Below, in pieces: positions 3,679 through 10,699 of a stretch of 12,345 nt of DNA. Every line of letters begins with the position of its first letter. Positions within the stretch are counted from its first letter, which is position 1. Under the pieces are notes generated by a model that did no database searches, was not told the DNA's origin, and saw only the letters and a list, made by a program, of their open reading frames with translations. The DNA comes from Thermodesulfobacteriota bacterium. GTDB lineage: Bacteria > Desulfobacterota > Thermodesulfobacteria > Thermodesulfobacteriales > Thermodesulfatatoraceae. The position numbers and the translations under genes are program-made. Where the stretch lies: contig JAADCO010000117.1 of the NCBI GenBank assembly GCA_013154385.1, forward strand, positions 1 through 12,345, written 5' to 3'.

Positions 3679-6183
3679 ATGGCCCAGCCTGGGGTGACAC
3701 CCGTGGCCAACGAGCGATCTACCTCTCGCGACAGGGTGCGGGAGGTGGATCGCCTCGTCAAGGAGTGCTTTCCCAAGGGGCTCAAGAGGAAGCCCCTGGC
3801 CGTGGTGGCGGTGGGGGGCTACGGGGCAAAGGAGCTTGCCCCCTACTCCGACGTGGATCTCCTCTTCCTCCATCAGGACCTACCCGAAGAGGTCCTTACC
3901 GAGGCCGTGGAGAAGGTGACCTACGCCCTGTGGGACCGTCGCTACGAAGTCGGCTATCGGGTCTGCACCATCGAGGAGGTGCTGGCCGACGCCCTGCGCG
4001 ACCTCTCCTTCCTGACGGCCCTCCTTTCGGTGAGGCATCTCGCCGGTTCGAGACAGCTCTTCGAAAAGCTCCTCTCGCTCTTTGAGGAGCGGATCATCTC
4101 CGGCCGCCGCCAGGAGATCTTCCTGAAGCTCAAAGAGGCGCGCGAGGAGCGCGTCAAGCGCTACGGAGAGGAGACCTATCTCCTCGAGCCGCATCTCAAG
4201 GAAGGCATCGGCGGGCTGAGAGACTATCACTTCATCCTTTGGGTGGTGCGCATCCTCTTCGGCCTGAAGGGCCTCTCGGACATGGAGCGCGCCGGGCTCA
4301 TCACGCGCGAGGAGCGGCGGAGCCTCAAGCAGGCGCGCGACTTCCTCATGCGCGTGCGCGACGAGCTCCATCTCCTGGCGGGGCGGCGCGAAGACCGCCT
4401 CTACTTCGAGTATCAGCCCACGCTCGCGGTGAAGATGGGCTTCGGGATAGACCCGGAGGAGGCCACCGAGCGCTTCATGGCCCGCGTCTATCGGGCCATG
4501 ACCATCATCCGCGAGGAGACCGAGGCCCTTTTCGACCACGTGGAGATGGTCTTCGGCAAGAGCCCCACCGAACGCCGCGAGCTCATGCCGGGGCTCGAGA
4601 TCCTCTCCGGCCGCATCCACCTCTCCTTCCGGGAGCAGGCCCTGATAGACCCGTCATATCTTTTGAAGATCTTTCTCTACCAGGCCGAGACCGGGCTCAA
4701 GCTCCATCATCTCACCCGGTCTTTCCTCAAGGAACGCACGCCCCTCAAAGACTTTTCGGGGTTTGAGGGCCGTATTTTCACAAAATTGTTAACCAAGCCC
4801 TACGCCTATCTGGCCCTCAAGAGCCTGCGCGACACGGGCGTTCTCCTCTACATCCTGCCCGAGTTCGAGCGCCTGCTCGGGCTCACCCAGTTCGACGTCT
4901 ACCACGTCCATCCCCTTGACGAACATCTCTTTCTTACCGTACACGAACTAACCAAGCTCCGGGAGGAAGAGCCGGAGTTCTGGGATCAGGTGGAAAACGA
5001 GGAGGTCCTCTTCCTGGCAGGTCTCTTGCATGACATCACCAAGGGGCTGGGCCCGGGTCACGCGAAGACCGGGGCGGTGAAGGCCCGGGAAATTGCCCTG
5101 CGTTTGGGGTTTTCGGAAGAAGAGGCCCAGAACGTGGGAAGACTGGTGGCGCACCATCTCCTCATGGTAGAGACGGCCTTAAGACGCGATCTCACCGAAG
5201 AAAAGGTGGTCACGGACTTCGCCCGGGAGATGGGCGACGTGGGGCATCTCACCCGGCTCTACTATCTCACCGTGGCCGATTCGCGCGCTACCGGCCCCTC
5301 GGCCTGGAACGAATGGAAGGCCGCCCTCATCAAGGAGCTCTTCCTGAAGGCCGCCAAGCTCCTGGCCGAGGGAGACCTGGCCAAGCAGGAGCTTCGGGAC
5401 GAGCTCCTCGCCAGGGAGGAGGCCCTGCGCGAAAGCTTCGGAGACCTGGTGGAGATCCTCCCTCCGTGCTACCTGGTGCACGCCCCCCTTCCGGAGATCG
5501 AGGAGGAACTCAAGCTCGTGCGCGAGTTCCGCGAGGGCGGCGGGCTGTTTCGCCTCAAGGTGAAGCGCTTGAACGGCCACTATCGGCTGACCATCATCAC
5601 GCGCGACCGTCCGGGGCTCTTCGCCGACCTCACCGGGGCCTTCGCCATCCATCATCTCGACATCCGCTCGGCCCGCATCTTTACCTTTACCGATGGAACG
5701 GCGCTCGATATTTTTGAGGTGGCCGGTCCCTACGGCGAGGTTTGGTGGCCCGAAGTGGAAGAGACTCTGAGCAAGGTTTTTTCCGGAAAACTCGATCTCG
5801 AGACCCTGGTGCGGGAGATCAAGCCCCTCGTCTGCGCCATCAAGAAACCGCAAAAGAGCCCGGAGATCACGGTCAACATAGACAACACCCAGTCGGACTT
5901 CTTCACCATCGTCGAGATCTTCGCCCCGGATCGCCTGGGGCTCCTCTACTTCCTGGCCAAGGCGCTTTCGAGCTGGCCGCTCGACATCCAGCGGGCCTTC
6001 ATCTCCAACCGGGCGGATCTGGCTTCCGACGTCTTCTACGTGCGCACGCTCGAGGGGGAGAAGCTCGCCGAGGAAGAGCTGCCGGAGCTCAAAACTTACC
6101 TTGAAAGGTTGCTTACCGAGCTTTGTGCTCCAGAAGGTACCGAGACCCCTGTCTCAGGGAAAGTCGGACAAAAATCACACTAA
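3679..6183 (+). CDS. glnD: [Protein-PII] uridylyltransferase / uridylyl-removing enzyme
   Basis: GlnD adds UMP to PII Tyr51 when glutamine is low and removes it when glutamine is high. The 834-residue protein shows the full four-domain order. The nucleotidyltransferase has GGYGAKELAPYSDVDLLFL at 46-64, with catalytic Asp58 and Asp60. A helical linker follows, then the HD hydrolase with LLHDITKG (His451-Asp452) and GHAKTGA. Two C-terminal ACT domains sense glutamine: LTIITRDRPGLFADLTGAF from about 637, and IVEIFAPDRLGLLYFLAKAL from about 743. It is slightly shorter than E. coli GlnD (890). The frame is open upstream to 3445, but that part overlaps glnB and reads as Arg/Ser-rich nonsense. The ATG at 3679 begins one base after the glnB stop and has GGGAGG (3664-3669). 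Placement between its substrate glnB and glnA makes one regulatory unit. Confidence 0.95.
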   Translation: MAQPGVTPVANERSTSRDRVREVDRLVKECFPKGLKRKPLAVVAVGGYGAKELAPYSDVDLLFLHQDLPEEVLTEAVEKVTYALWDRRYEVGYRVCTIEEVLADALRDLSFLTALLSVRHLAGSRQLFEKLLSLFEERIISGRRQEIFLKLKEAREERVKRYGEETYLLEPHLKEGIGGLRDYHFILWVVRILFGLKGLSDMERAGLITREERRSLKQARDFLMRVRDELHLLAGRREDRLYFEYQPTLAVKMGFGIDPEEATERFMARVYRAMTIIREETEALFDHVEMVFGKSPTERRELMPGLEILSGRIHLSFREQALIDPSYLLKIFLYQAETGLKLHHLTRSFLKERTPLKDFSGFEGRIFTKLLTKPYAYLALKSLRDTGVLLYILPEFERLLGLTQFDVYHVHPLDEHLFLTVHELTKLREEEPEFWDQVENEEVLFLAGLLHDITKGLGPGHAKTGAVKAREIALRLGFSEEEAQNVGRLVAHHLLMVETALRRDLTEEKVVTDFAREMGDVGHLTRLYYLTVADSRATGPSAWNEWKAALIKELFLKAAKLLAEGDLAKQELRDELLAREEALRESFGDLVEILPPCYLVHAPLPEIEEELKLVREFREGGGLFRLKVKRLNGHYRLTIITRDRPGLFADLTGAFAIHHLDIRSARIFTFTDGTALDIFEVAGPYGEVWWPEVEETLSKVFSGKLDLETLVREIKPLVCAIKKPQKSPEITVNIDNTQSDFFTIVEIFAPDRLGLLYFLAKALSSWPLDIQRAFISNRADLASDVFYVRTLEGEKLAEEELPELKTYLERLLTELCAPEGTETPVSGKVGQKSH
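4775..4794. promoter_or_regulatory. Weak third copy of the TTTTsACA-N4-TGT palindrome, inside glnD
   Basis: TTTTCACAAAATTGTTAACC matches the layout of the two upstream copies (TTxACA-N4-TGTxAA) but loses symmetry at the outer right bases. It sits in an isolated AT-rich patch in a GC-rich, conserved coding stretch (protein GRIFTKLLTKP). It may be an intragenic site or chance. Confidence 0.25.
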
Positions 6184-6199
6184 AAAAGGAGGTTAGGTT

Positions 6200-7612
6200 A
6201 TGACACCCAAGGAAGTTCTCGAATTTGCCAAGCAGCACGGCGCCAAGATGGTTGACCTTCGTTTCACGGACTTCCCCGGTATGTGGCAACACTTCTCCGT
6301 GCCCATCGAAGAGTTGACCGAAGAGTCCTTCGAGGCCGGGTTCGGGTTCGACGGCTCCTCCATCCGCGGCTGGCAGGAGATCCACGAGAGCGACATGATC
6401 ATCGTGCCCGATCCGGACACCGCGGTCATGGACCCCTTCTTCGAGGTCCCGACCCTCACCCTCATCTGCAACGTCTTCGACCCCATCACCAAGGAGCCCT
6501 ACACCCGTGATCCGCGCTACGTGGCCAAGAAGGCCGAGGAGTACCTCAAGAGCACGGGCGTGGGCGACGTGGCCTACTTCGGTCCCGAGGCCGAGTTCTT
6601 CATCTTCGACGACATCCGCTACGACACCGCGTCCAACTACTCCTTCTACTTCATCGACTCCATCGAGGGCATCTGGAACTCCGGCCGCGAAGAGTGCCCC
6701 AACCTGGGCTACAAGCCGCGCCACAAAGAGGGCTACTTCCCGGTTCCGCCGTCTGACAAGTTCCAGGATCTGCGCACCGAGATGGTGCTCACCATGCAGA
6801 AGATCGGCATCCACGTAGAGTGCCAGCACCACGAGGTGGCCACTGCCGGTCAGGCCGAGATCGACATGCGGTTCGCCCCGCTCCTCAAGATGGGCGACCA
6901 GCTCATGTGGTTCAAGTACATCATCAAGAACGTGGCCTACAAGCACGGCCACACGGTCACCTTCATGCCCAAGCCCCTCTTCGGCGACAACGGTTCCGGT
7001 ATGCACACCCACATGAGCATCTGGAAGGGCGACACCCCGGTGTTTGCCGGTGACCGCTACGCCGGTCTCTCCGAGACCGCTCTCTACGCCATCGGCGGCA
7101 TCCTCAAGCACTGCAAGGCCGTTTGCGCCTTCACCAACCCGACCACCAACTCCTACAAGCGTCTGACCCCGGGCTTTGAGGCTCCGGTGAACCTCTGCTA
7201 CTCCAGCCGGAACCGCTCCGCGGCCATCCGTATCCCCATGTATAGCCCGAGCCCCAAGGCCAAGCGCATCGAGTTCCGTACTCCGGACCCGTCCTGTAAC
7301 GGCTACCTGGCCTTTGCCGCCATGCTCATGGCCGCGCTCGACGGCATCGAGAACCGCATTGATCCGGGTGAGCCCATGGACAAGGACCTCTACAGCCTGC
7401 CGCCGGAGGAGCTCAAGGACATCCCCACCACTCCGGCGACCCTCGAAGAGGCCCTGGACGCCCTCGAGAAGGATCACGAGTTCCTCATGAAGGGCGACGT
7501 CTTCACCGAGGACCTCATCCGGAAGTGGATCGAATACAAGCGGGAGAACGAGGCCGACCAGGTCCGTCTCCGTCCGCATCCCTACGAGTTCTACCTCTAC
7601 TTCGACATTTAA
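6200..7612 (+). CDS. glnA: Glutamine synthetase, type I
   Basis: GlnA makes glutamine from glutamate, ammonia and ATP as a cytoplasmic dodecamer, and is the main ammonium-assimilating enzyme. The 470 residues match the bacterial GSI family throughout: FDGSSIRGW at 50-58 (Asp51 loop), metal ligands in PEAEFF (Glu130, Glu132), NGSGMHTH with His269 and His271, NPTTNSYKRL, RNRSAAIRIP and RIEFRTPDPSCNGYLAF. DKDLYSLPPEE carries Tyr398, equivalent to the E. coli adenylylation Tyr397, so this is the GlnE-regulated beta subtype by sequence; glnE itself is not in view. AAGGAGG (6186-6192) lies seven bases before the ATG, a better ribosome site than either upstream gene has. Codon use (mostly C-ending with GGT/CGT) also suggests high expression. 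It ends the operon at a strong terminator. No sigma-54 site is visible upstream. Confidence 0.97.
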   Translation: MTPKEVLEFAKQHGAKMVDLRFTDFPGMWQHFSVPIEELTEESFEAGFGFDGSSIRGWQEIHESDMIIVPDPDTAVMDPFFEVPTLTLICNVFDPITKEPYTRDPRYVAKKAEEYLKSTGVGDVAYFGPEAEFFIFDDIRYDTASNYSFYFIDSIEGIWNSGREECPNLGYKPRHKEGYFPVPPSDKFQDLRTEMVLTMQKIGIHVECQHHEVATAGQAEIDMRFAPLLKMGDQLMWFKYIIKNVAYKHGHTVTFMPKPLFGDNGSGMHTHMSIWKGDTPVFAGDRYAGLSETALYAIGGILKHCKAVCAFTNPTTNSYKRLTPGFEAPVNLCYSSRNRSAAIRIPMYSPSPKAKRIEFRTPDPSCNGYLAFAAMLMAALDGIENRIDPGEPMDKDLYSLPPEELKDIPTTPATLEEALDALEKDHEFLMKGDVFTEDLIRKWIEYKRENEADQVRLRPHPYEFYLYFDI

Positions 7613-7635
7613 GGAAATATCCTTCCGCACGACGC

Positions 7636-7671
7636 AAAGGGGTCTGGTCTCAGGGGCCAGGCCCCTTTTTT
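7636..7671 (+). terminator. Rho-independent terminator after glnA
   Basis: AAAGGGGTCTGG (7636-7647) pairs with CCAGGCCCCTTT (7657-7668) with one G-T pair and a 9-base loop, and runs into six T residues (7666-7671). It begins 24 bases after the glnA stop and closes the glnBDA operon. Confidence 0.9.
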
Positions 7672-7687
7672 CGTCTCCCTGCGAGAC

Positions 7688-7716
7688 TTGCCAAGACCCA
7701 GCTCCTGGACTAAGAG
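7688..7716 (+). promoter_or_regulatory. Candidate promoter of paaK
   Basis: TTGCCA (7688-7693, 5/6 to consensus) and TAAGAG (7711-7716, 3/6) with a 17-base spacer lie just after the glnA terminator and 35 bases before the paaK start. A new promoter is needed here because the preceding terminator is strong. Confidence 0.4.
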
Positions 7717-7750
7717 CCAAGGCAAAAGGTGTTTTTAAGGAGGCCTTCCC

Positions 7751-9061
7751 ATGGATTGGCGCAAGAAAGACTATCTCTCCCGCGAAGAGATCGAGGCCCT
7801 TCAGTTGAGACGCCTCAAGGACACCGTGGAACGGGTCTATCATCTGGTTCCCTTCTATCGCCAGAAGTTCGACGAAGCCGGCATCAAGCCCGCCGACGTG
7901 AAGAGCCTTGAAGATCTCCGCCGCCTGCCCTTCACCGTGAAGCAGGACCTGCGGGACCACTATCCCTTCGGGCTCTTCGCCGTGCCGCTCGAGCGCATCG
8001 TGCGCATCCACTCTTCCTCCGGCACCACGGGCAAGCCCACGGTGGTGGGCTACACCGAGCACGACATGGCCGTCTGGACCGAGGTCATGTGCCGCACCTT
8101 TGGCATGGCCAACGTGGGTCCGGGAGACGTGGTGCACAACGCCTACGGCTACGGGCTCTTCACCGGAGGGCTCGGCTTCCACTACGGGGCCGAGGCCGTG
8201 GGGGCCGCGGTGGTGCCCTCTAGCGTGGGCTTCACCAAGCGCCAGCTCATGCTCATGCGCGACTTCGGGGCCACCATCCTCTGCTGCACGCCCTCCTACG
8301 CCCTGCACCTCGCCGAGGTGGCTGAGGAAGAGGGCCTGAACCCCCGCGAGGACTTCAAGCTGCGCGCGGGCTTCTTCGGCGCCGAGCCCGCCTCCGAGGG
8401 GTTGCGCCAGGCCGTGGCCGAGGCCTGGGGTATAGACTATTTCGAAGCCTACGGGCTCTCGGAGATCATCGGTCCCGGGGTGGCGGCGAGCTGCCCGGCC
8501 GGAGAGCTCCACATCTTCGAGGACCACTTCCTTCCGGAGATCATCAACCCCGAGACCGGGGAGGTGCTCCCCGAGGGAGAGGAAGGAGAGCTCGTCTTCA
8601 CCACCCTCACCAAGCAGGGGCTCCCCTTAATCCGCTATCGCACCCGTGACATCGCAAGCCTCCACAAGGCCCCGTGCAAGTGCGGACGCACCGTGATCCG
8701 CATGGGGCGCGTGGTGGGACGCAGCGACGACATGCTCATCGTCTCCGGGGTGAACGTCTTTCCCTCTCAGGTGGAACACGTCCTCACCCAGGTCGAGGGT
8801 CTCACCCCCAACTACGTCATCGTGGTGGACAAGCGCGGGGTGCTCGACGTGCTCGAGATCTGGGTCGAGGTGGACGAACGGGTCTTTACCGGAGACATCG
8901 GGGCCTTGGAAAACCTCAAGCGCAAGCTCGAGGAAGAGCTGGCCAACGCCCTCTTCCTGCGGGCCCGGGTGAAGCTCGTGGAGCCGCGCACGCTCGAGCG
9001 CTCCATGGGCAAGGCCAAGCGCGTGGTGGATCGCCGCGAGCTTGAGAAGAACCTCAAATAA
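7751..9061 (+). CDS. paaK: Phenylacetate-CoA ligase family protein (aryl-CoA synthetase)
   Basis: PaaK-type ligases activate phenylacetate or related aryl acids to CoA thioesters through an acyl-AMP intermediate in the cytoplasm. The 436 residues have the usual length and the adenylate-forming motifs in order: phosphate loop HSSSGTTGKP (87-96), AYGYGLFTGG (131-140), YGLSE (234-238), ribose-binding Asp300 in RYRTRD, hinge region GRSDDMLIVSGVNVFPSQVE (323-342) and C-terminal catalytic lysine in SMGKAKRVVD (Lys421/423). Cys248, His254, Cys309 and Cys311 are spaced like a metal site; that is inference. AAGGAGG lies seven bases before ATG 7751. It is followed nine bases later by a tandem ACT gene, an arrangement common in anaerobes that oxidise aromatic 2-oxo acids through indolepyruvate-type oxidoreductases, whose ADP-forming or AMP-forming ligases handle arylacetates. 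The exact substrate (phenylacetate, indoleacetate or other) cannot be read from sequence. Confidence 0.88.
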   Translation: MDWRKKDYLSREEIEALQLRRLKDTVERVYHLVPFYRQKFDEAGIKPADVKSLEDLRRLPFTVKQDLRDHYPFGLFAVPLERIVRIHSSSGTTGKPTVVGYTEHDMAVWTEVMCRTFGMANVGPGDVVHNAYGYGLFTGGLGFHYGAEAVGAAVVPSSVGFTKRQLMLMRDFGATILCCTPSYALHLAEVAEEEGLNPREDFKLRAGFFGAEPASEGLRQAVAEAWGIDYFEAYGLSEIIGPGVAASCPAGELHIFEDHFLPEIINPETGEVLPEGEEGELVFTTLTKQGLPLIRYRTRDIASLHKAPCKCGRTVIRMGRVVGRSDDMLIVSGVNVFPSQVEHVLTQVEGLTPNYVIVVDKRGVLDVLEIWVEVDERVFTGDIGALENLKRKLEEELANALFLRARVKLVEPRTLERSMGKAKRVVDRRELEKNLK

Positions 9062-9070
9062 GGAGGCCCT

Positions 9071-9517
9071 ATGCGTGCCAAATACGCCGTGAAACAACTG
9101 TCCATCTTCCTTGAGAACCGGAAGGGCCGGCTCAAGGAGGTGACCCAGGTGCTGGCCGAGGCCCAGGTCAACATCCGCGCCCTGGCCCTGGCCGAAAGCG
9201 CCGAGTTCGGCATCTTGCGTTTGGTGGTGGACAATCCGGAGAAGGCCAAGAGCGTCCTTTCCTCCTCCGGCTTCACCGTCAAGGAGCAGGACGTCTTCGC
9301 CGTGGAGGTCCCCGACAAGCCCGGCGGGTTCTATCAGGTGGTGAAGATCCTCGCCGACGCGGACATCAACATTGACTACACCTACGCCTTCGTGCGCGGT
9401 CAGGACCAGGCGGTCCTCATCTTCAAGGTTCCGGACGAGCTCTTCGAAGCCGCTCTTCAGGCCATCCAGCAGGGCGGCTTGAAGCTGGTGGAACCCATCT
9501 TCTTCTACAACTCCTAA
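9071..9517 (+). CDS. Tandem ACT-domain amino-acid-binding protein
   Basis: The 148-residue protein is two ACT domains and nothing else. Domain 1 spans about 6-70 (KQLSIFLENRKGRLKEVTQV, with the turn glycine Gly19). Domain 2 spans about 74-140 (VFAVEVPDKPGGFYQVVKIL, with Gly85/86, then INIDYTYAF). ACT pairs bind amino acids at their interface and act as allosteric sensors. With no catalytic domain, this one probably binds an amino acid and modulates a partner, perhaps the neighbouring PaaK; that partner is inference from consistent gene pairing. It lies nine bases after paaK, with AAGGAGG before the ATG, so both are made from one message. A GC-rich hairpin follows the stop by a few bases. Confidence 0.85.
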   Translation: MRAKYAVKQLSIFLENRKGRLKEVTQVLAEAQVNIRALALAESAEFGILRLVVDNPEKAKSVLSSSGFTVKEQDVFAVEVPDKPGGFYQVVKILADADINIDYTYAFVRGQDQAVLIFKVPDELFEAALQAIQQGGLKLVEPIFFYNS

Positions 9518-9521
9518 GCCA

Positions 9522-9544
9522 AGGGCGGGGTCTGGCCCCGCCCT
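9522..9544 (+). terminator. GC-rich hairpin after the paaK-ACT operon
   Basis: AGGGCGGGG (9522-9530) pairs with CCCCGCCCT (9536-9544), a perfect 9-bp stem with a 5-base loop, starting four bases after the ACT gene stop. No T tract follows (next bases are CCCCCATC), so it may be a U-less terminator or a 3' end stabiliser. Confidence 0.55.
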
Positions 9545-9552
9545 CCCCCATC

Positions 9553-9580
9553 TTGACCCACCCTTTCCGACCTTTATCTT
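9553..9580 (+). promoter_or_regulatory. Candidate promoter of the glycosyltransferase-debranching operon
   Basis: TTGACC (9553-9558, 5/6) and TATCTT (9575-9580, 4/6) with a 16-base spacer. Initiation near 9587 would leave a leader of about 43 bases containing the strong GGAGGAGGTG ribosome site (9616-9625). Confidence 0.5.
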
Positions 9581-9629
9581 TTGAGTCGCCGAAAAAGGCA
9601 TCGAAACCATCCGGGGAGGAGGTGCGGCC

Positions 9630-10679
9630 ATGAGGATCGCGCAGGTGGCTCCTCTACACGAAGCCGTGCCGCCCAAGCTCTACGGAGGAACGGAGCGGGT
9701 GGTACACTATCTTACCGAGGAGCTGGTGCGCCAGGGCCACGAGGTGACCCTCTTTGCCTCCGGAGACTCCGAGACCTCGGCGAGGCTTGTTCCCTGCTGC
9801 GAGAGGGCCCTGCGGCTCGATCCGCACTGCCGCGACCGGCTGGCCCATCACGTGCTCATGCTCGAAAAGGTGGCCCAGGAGGCCCGGGAGTTCGACGTCA
9901 TCCATTTTCACGTGGACTACATCCACTTTCCCCTGATGAGGCGGCTTTCCGTGCCCCACGTGACCACCCTGCACGGTCGCCTGGATCTCCCGGACTTCGT
10001 GCCCCTTTACCGGGAGTTTGCCGAGATGCCCGTGGTCTCCATCTCAAACGCCCAGAGGGAGCCTCTTCCCTTCCTGAACTGGATGGCCACGGTGTACCAC
10101 GGGCTGCCGAAGGACCTCTATCGGTTCCACGCCCGGCCCGGCGACTATCTGGCCTTTCTCGGGCGCATCTCGCCGGAGAAGCGTCCGGACCGGGCCATCA
10201 AGATCGCGGAGATGGTGGGTATGAAGCTCCTCATCGCCGCCAAGGTGGACGCCGCGGACCGCGACTACTTCGAGCAGGTGATAAGGCCCCTTCTCAAGAG
10301 CCCCTGGGTGGAGTTCATCGGCGAGATCGGAGACGAGGAGAAGAACGAGTTTCTGGGAAAGGCCTACGCCCTCCTCTTCCCCATTGATTGGCCGGAGCCC
10401 TTCGGGCTGGTGATGATCGAGTCCCTGGCCTGCGGCACGCCGGTGATTGCCTGGCGCTGCGGCTCGGTGCCCGAGGTGATCGAGCAGGGGATAAGCGGCT
10501 TCATCGTGGAAAGCCTCGAGGAGGCCGCGCGCGCCGTGGAAAAGGTCGCCGGCCTCAAGCGCATCCTCTGCCGCAAGGCCTTTGAGCGCCGCTTTTCCGC
10601 CGAACGCATGGCGCGGGACTATCTCCGGGTCTACGACCGGCTGCTCGAGGGCGAAAGACCCGTCCTCCGCGCCGCGTGA
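9630..10679 (+). CDS. Glycosyltransferase family 4 (GT-B fold)
   Basis: GT4 enzymes transfer a sugar from an activated donor with retention of configuration. The 349 residues show the two Rossmann-like halves: an N-terminal acceptor domain beginning MRIAQVAPLHEAVPPKLYGG, with the glycine loop at 19-20 and HFHVDYIHFPL, and a C-terminal donor domain with FLGRISPEKRPDRAI (177-190) and the EX7E signature, Glu256 and Glu264, in EPFGLVMIESLACGTPVIA. There is no signal peptide or transmembrane segment, so it is cytoplasmic or peripheral. GGAGGAGGTG precedes the ATG. The stop overlaps a possible GTG start of the next gene, a debranching-type glucosidase. That pairing recurs in other bacteria and suggests alpha-glucan or small glucoside metabolism rather than cell-surface polysaccharide; this is inference. 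Donor and acceptor cannot be assigned. Confidence 0.87.
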   Translation: MRIAQVAPLHEAVPPKLYGGTERVVHYLTEELVRQGHEVTLFASGDSETSARLVPCCERALRLDPHCRDRLAHHVLMLEKVAQEAREFDVIHFHVDYIHFPLMRRLSVPHVTTLHGRLDLPDFVPLYREFAEMPVVSISNAQREPLPFLNWMATVYHGLPKDLYRFHARPGDYLAFLGRISPEKRPDRAIKIAEMVGMKLLIAAKVDAADRDYFEQVIRPLLKSPWVEFIGEIGDEEKNEFLGKAYALLFPIDWPEPFGLVMIESLACGTPVIAWRCGSVPEVIEQGISGFIVESLEEAARAVEKVAGLKRILCRKAFERRFSAERMARDYLRVYDRLLEGERPVLRAA

Positions 10680-10699
10680 TCGGCCCTCCGGCGGGTGCC

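Noticed and set aside
6113..8527. An 804-residue open frame on the minus strand opposite glnA and paaK
   Set aside because: It is entirely antisense to two strongly supported genes, and its translation is Val/Gly/His/Leu-rich with no recognisable motif. Lack of stops is expected from the C/G-ending codon bias of the real genes.
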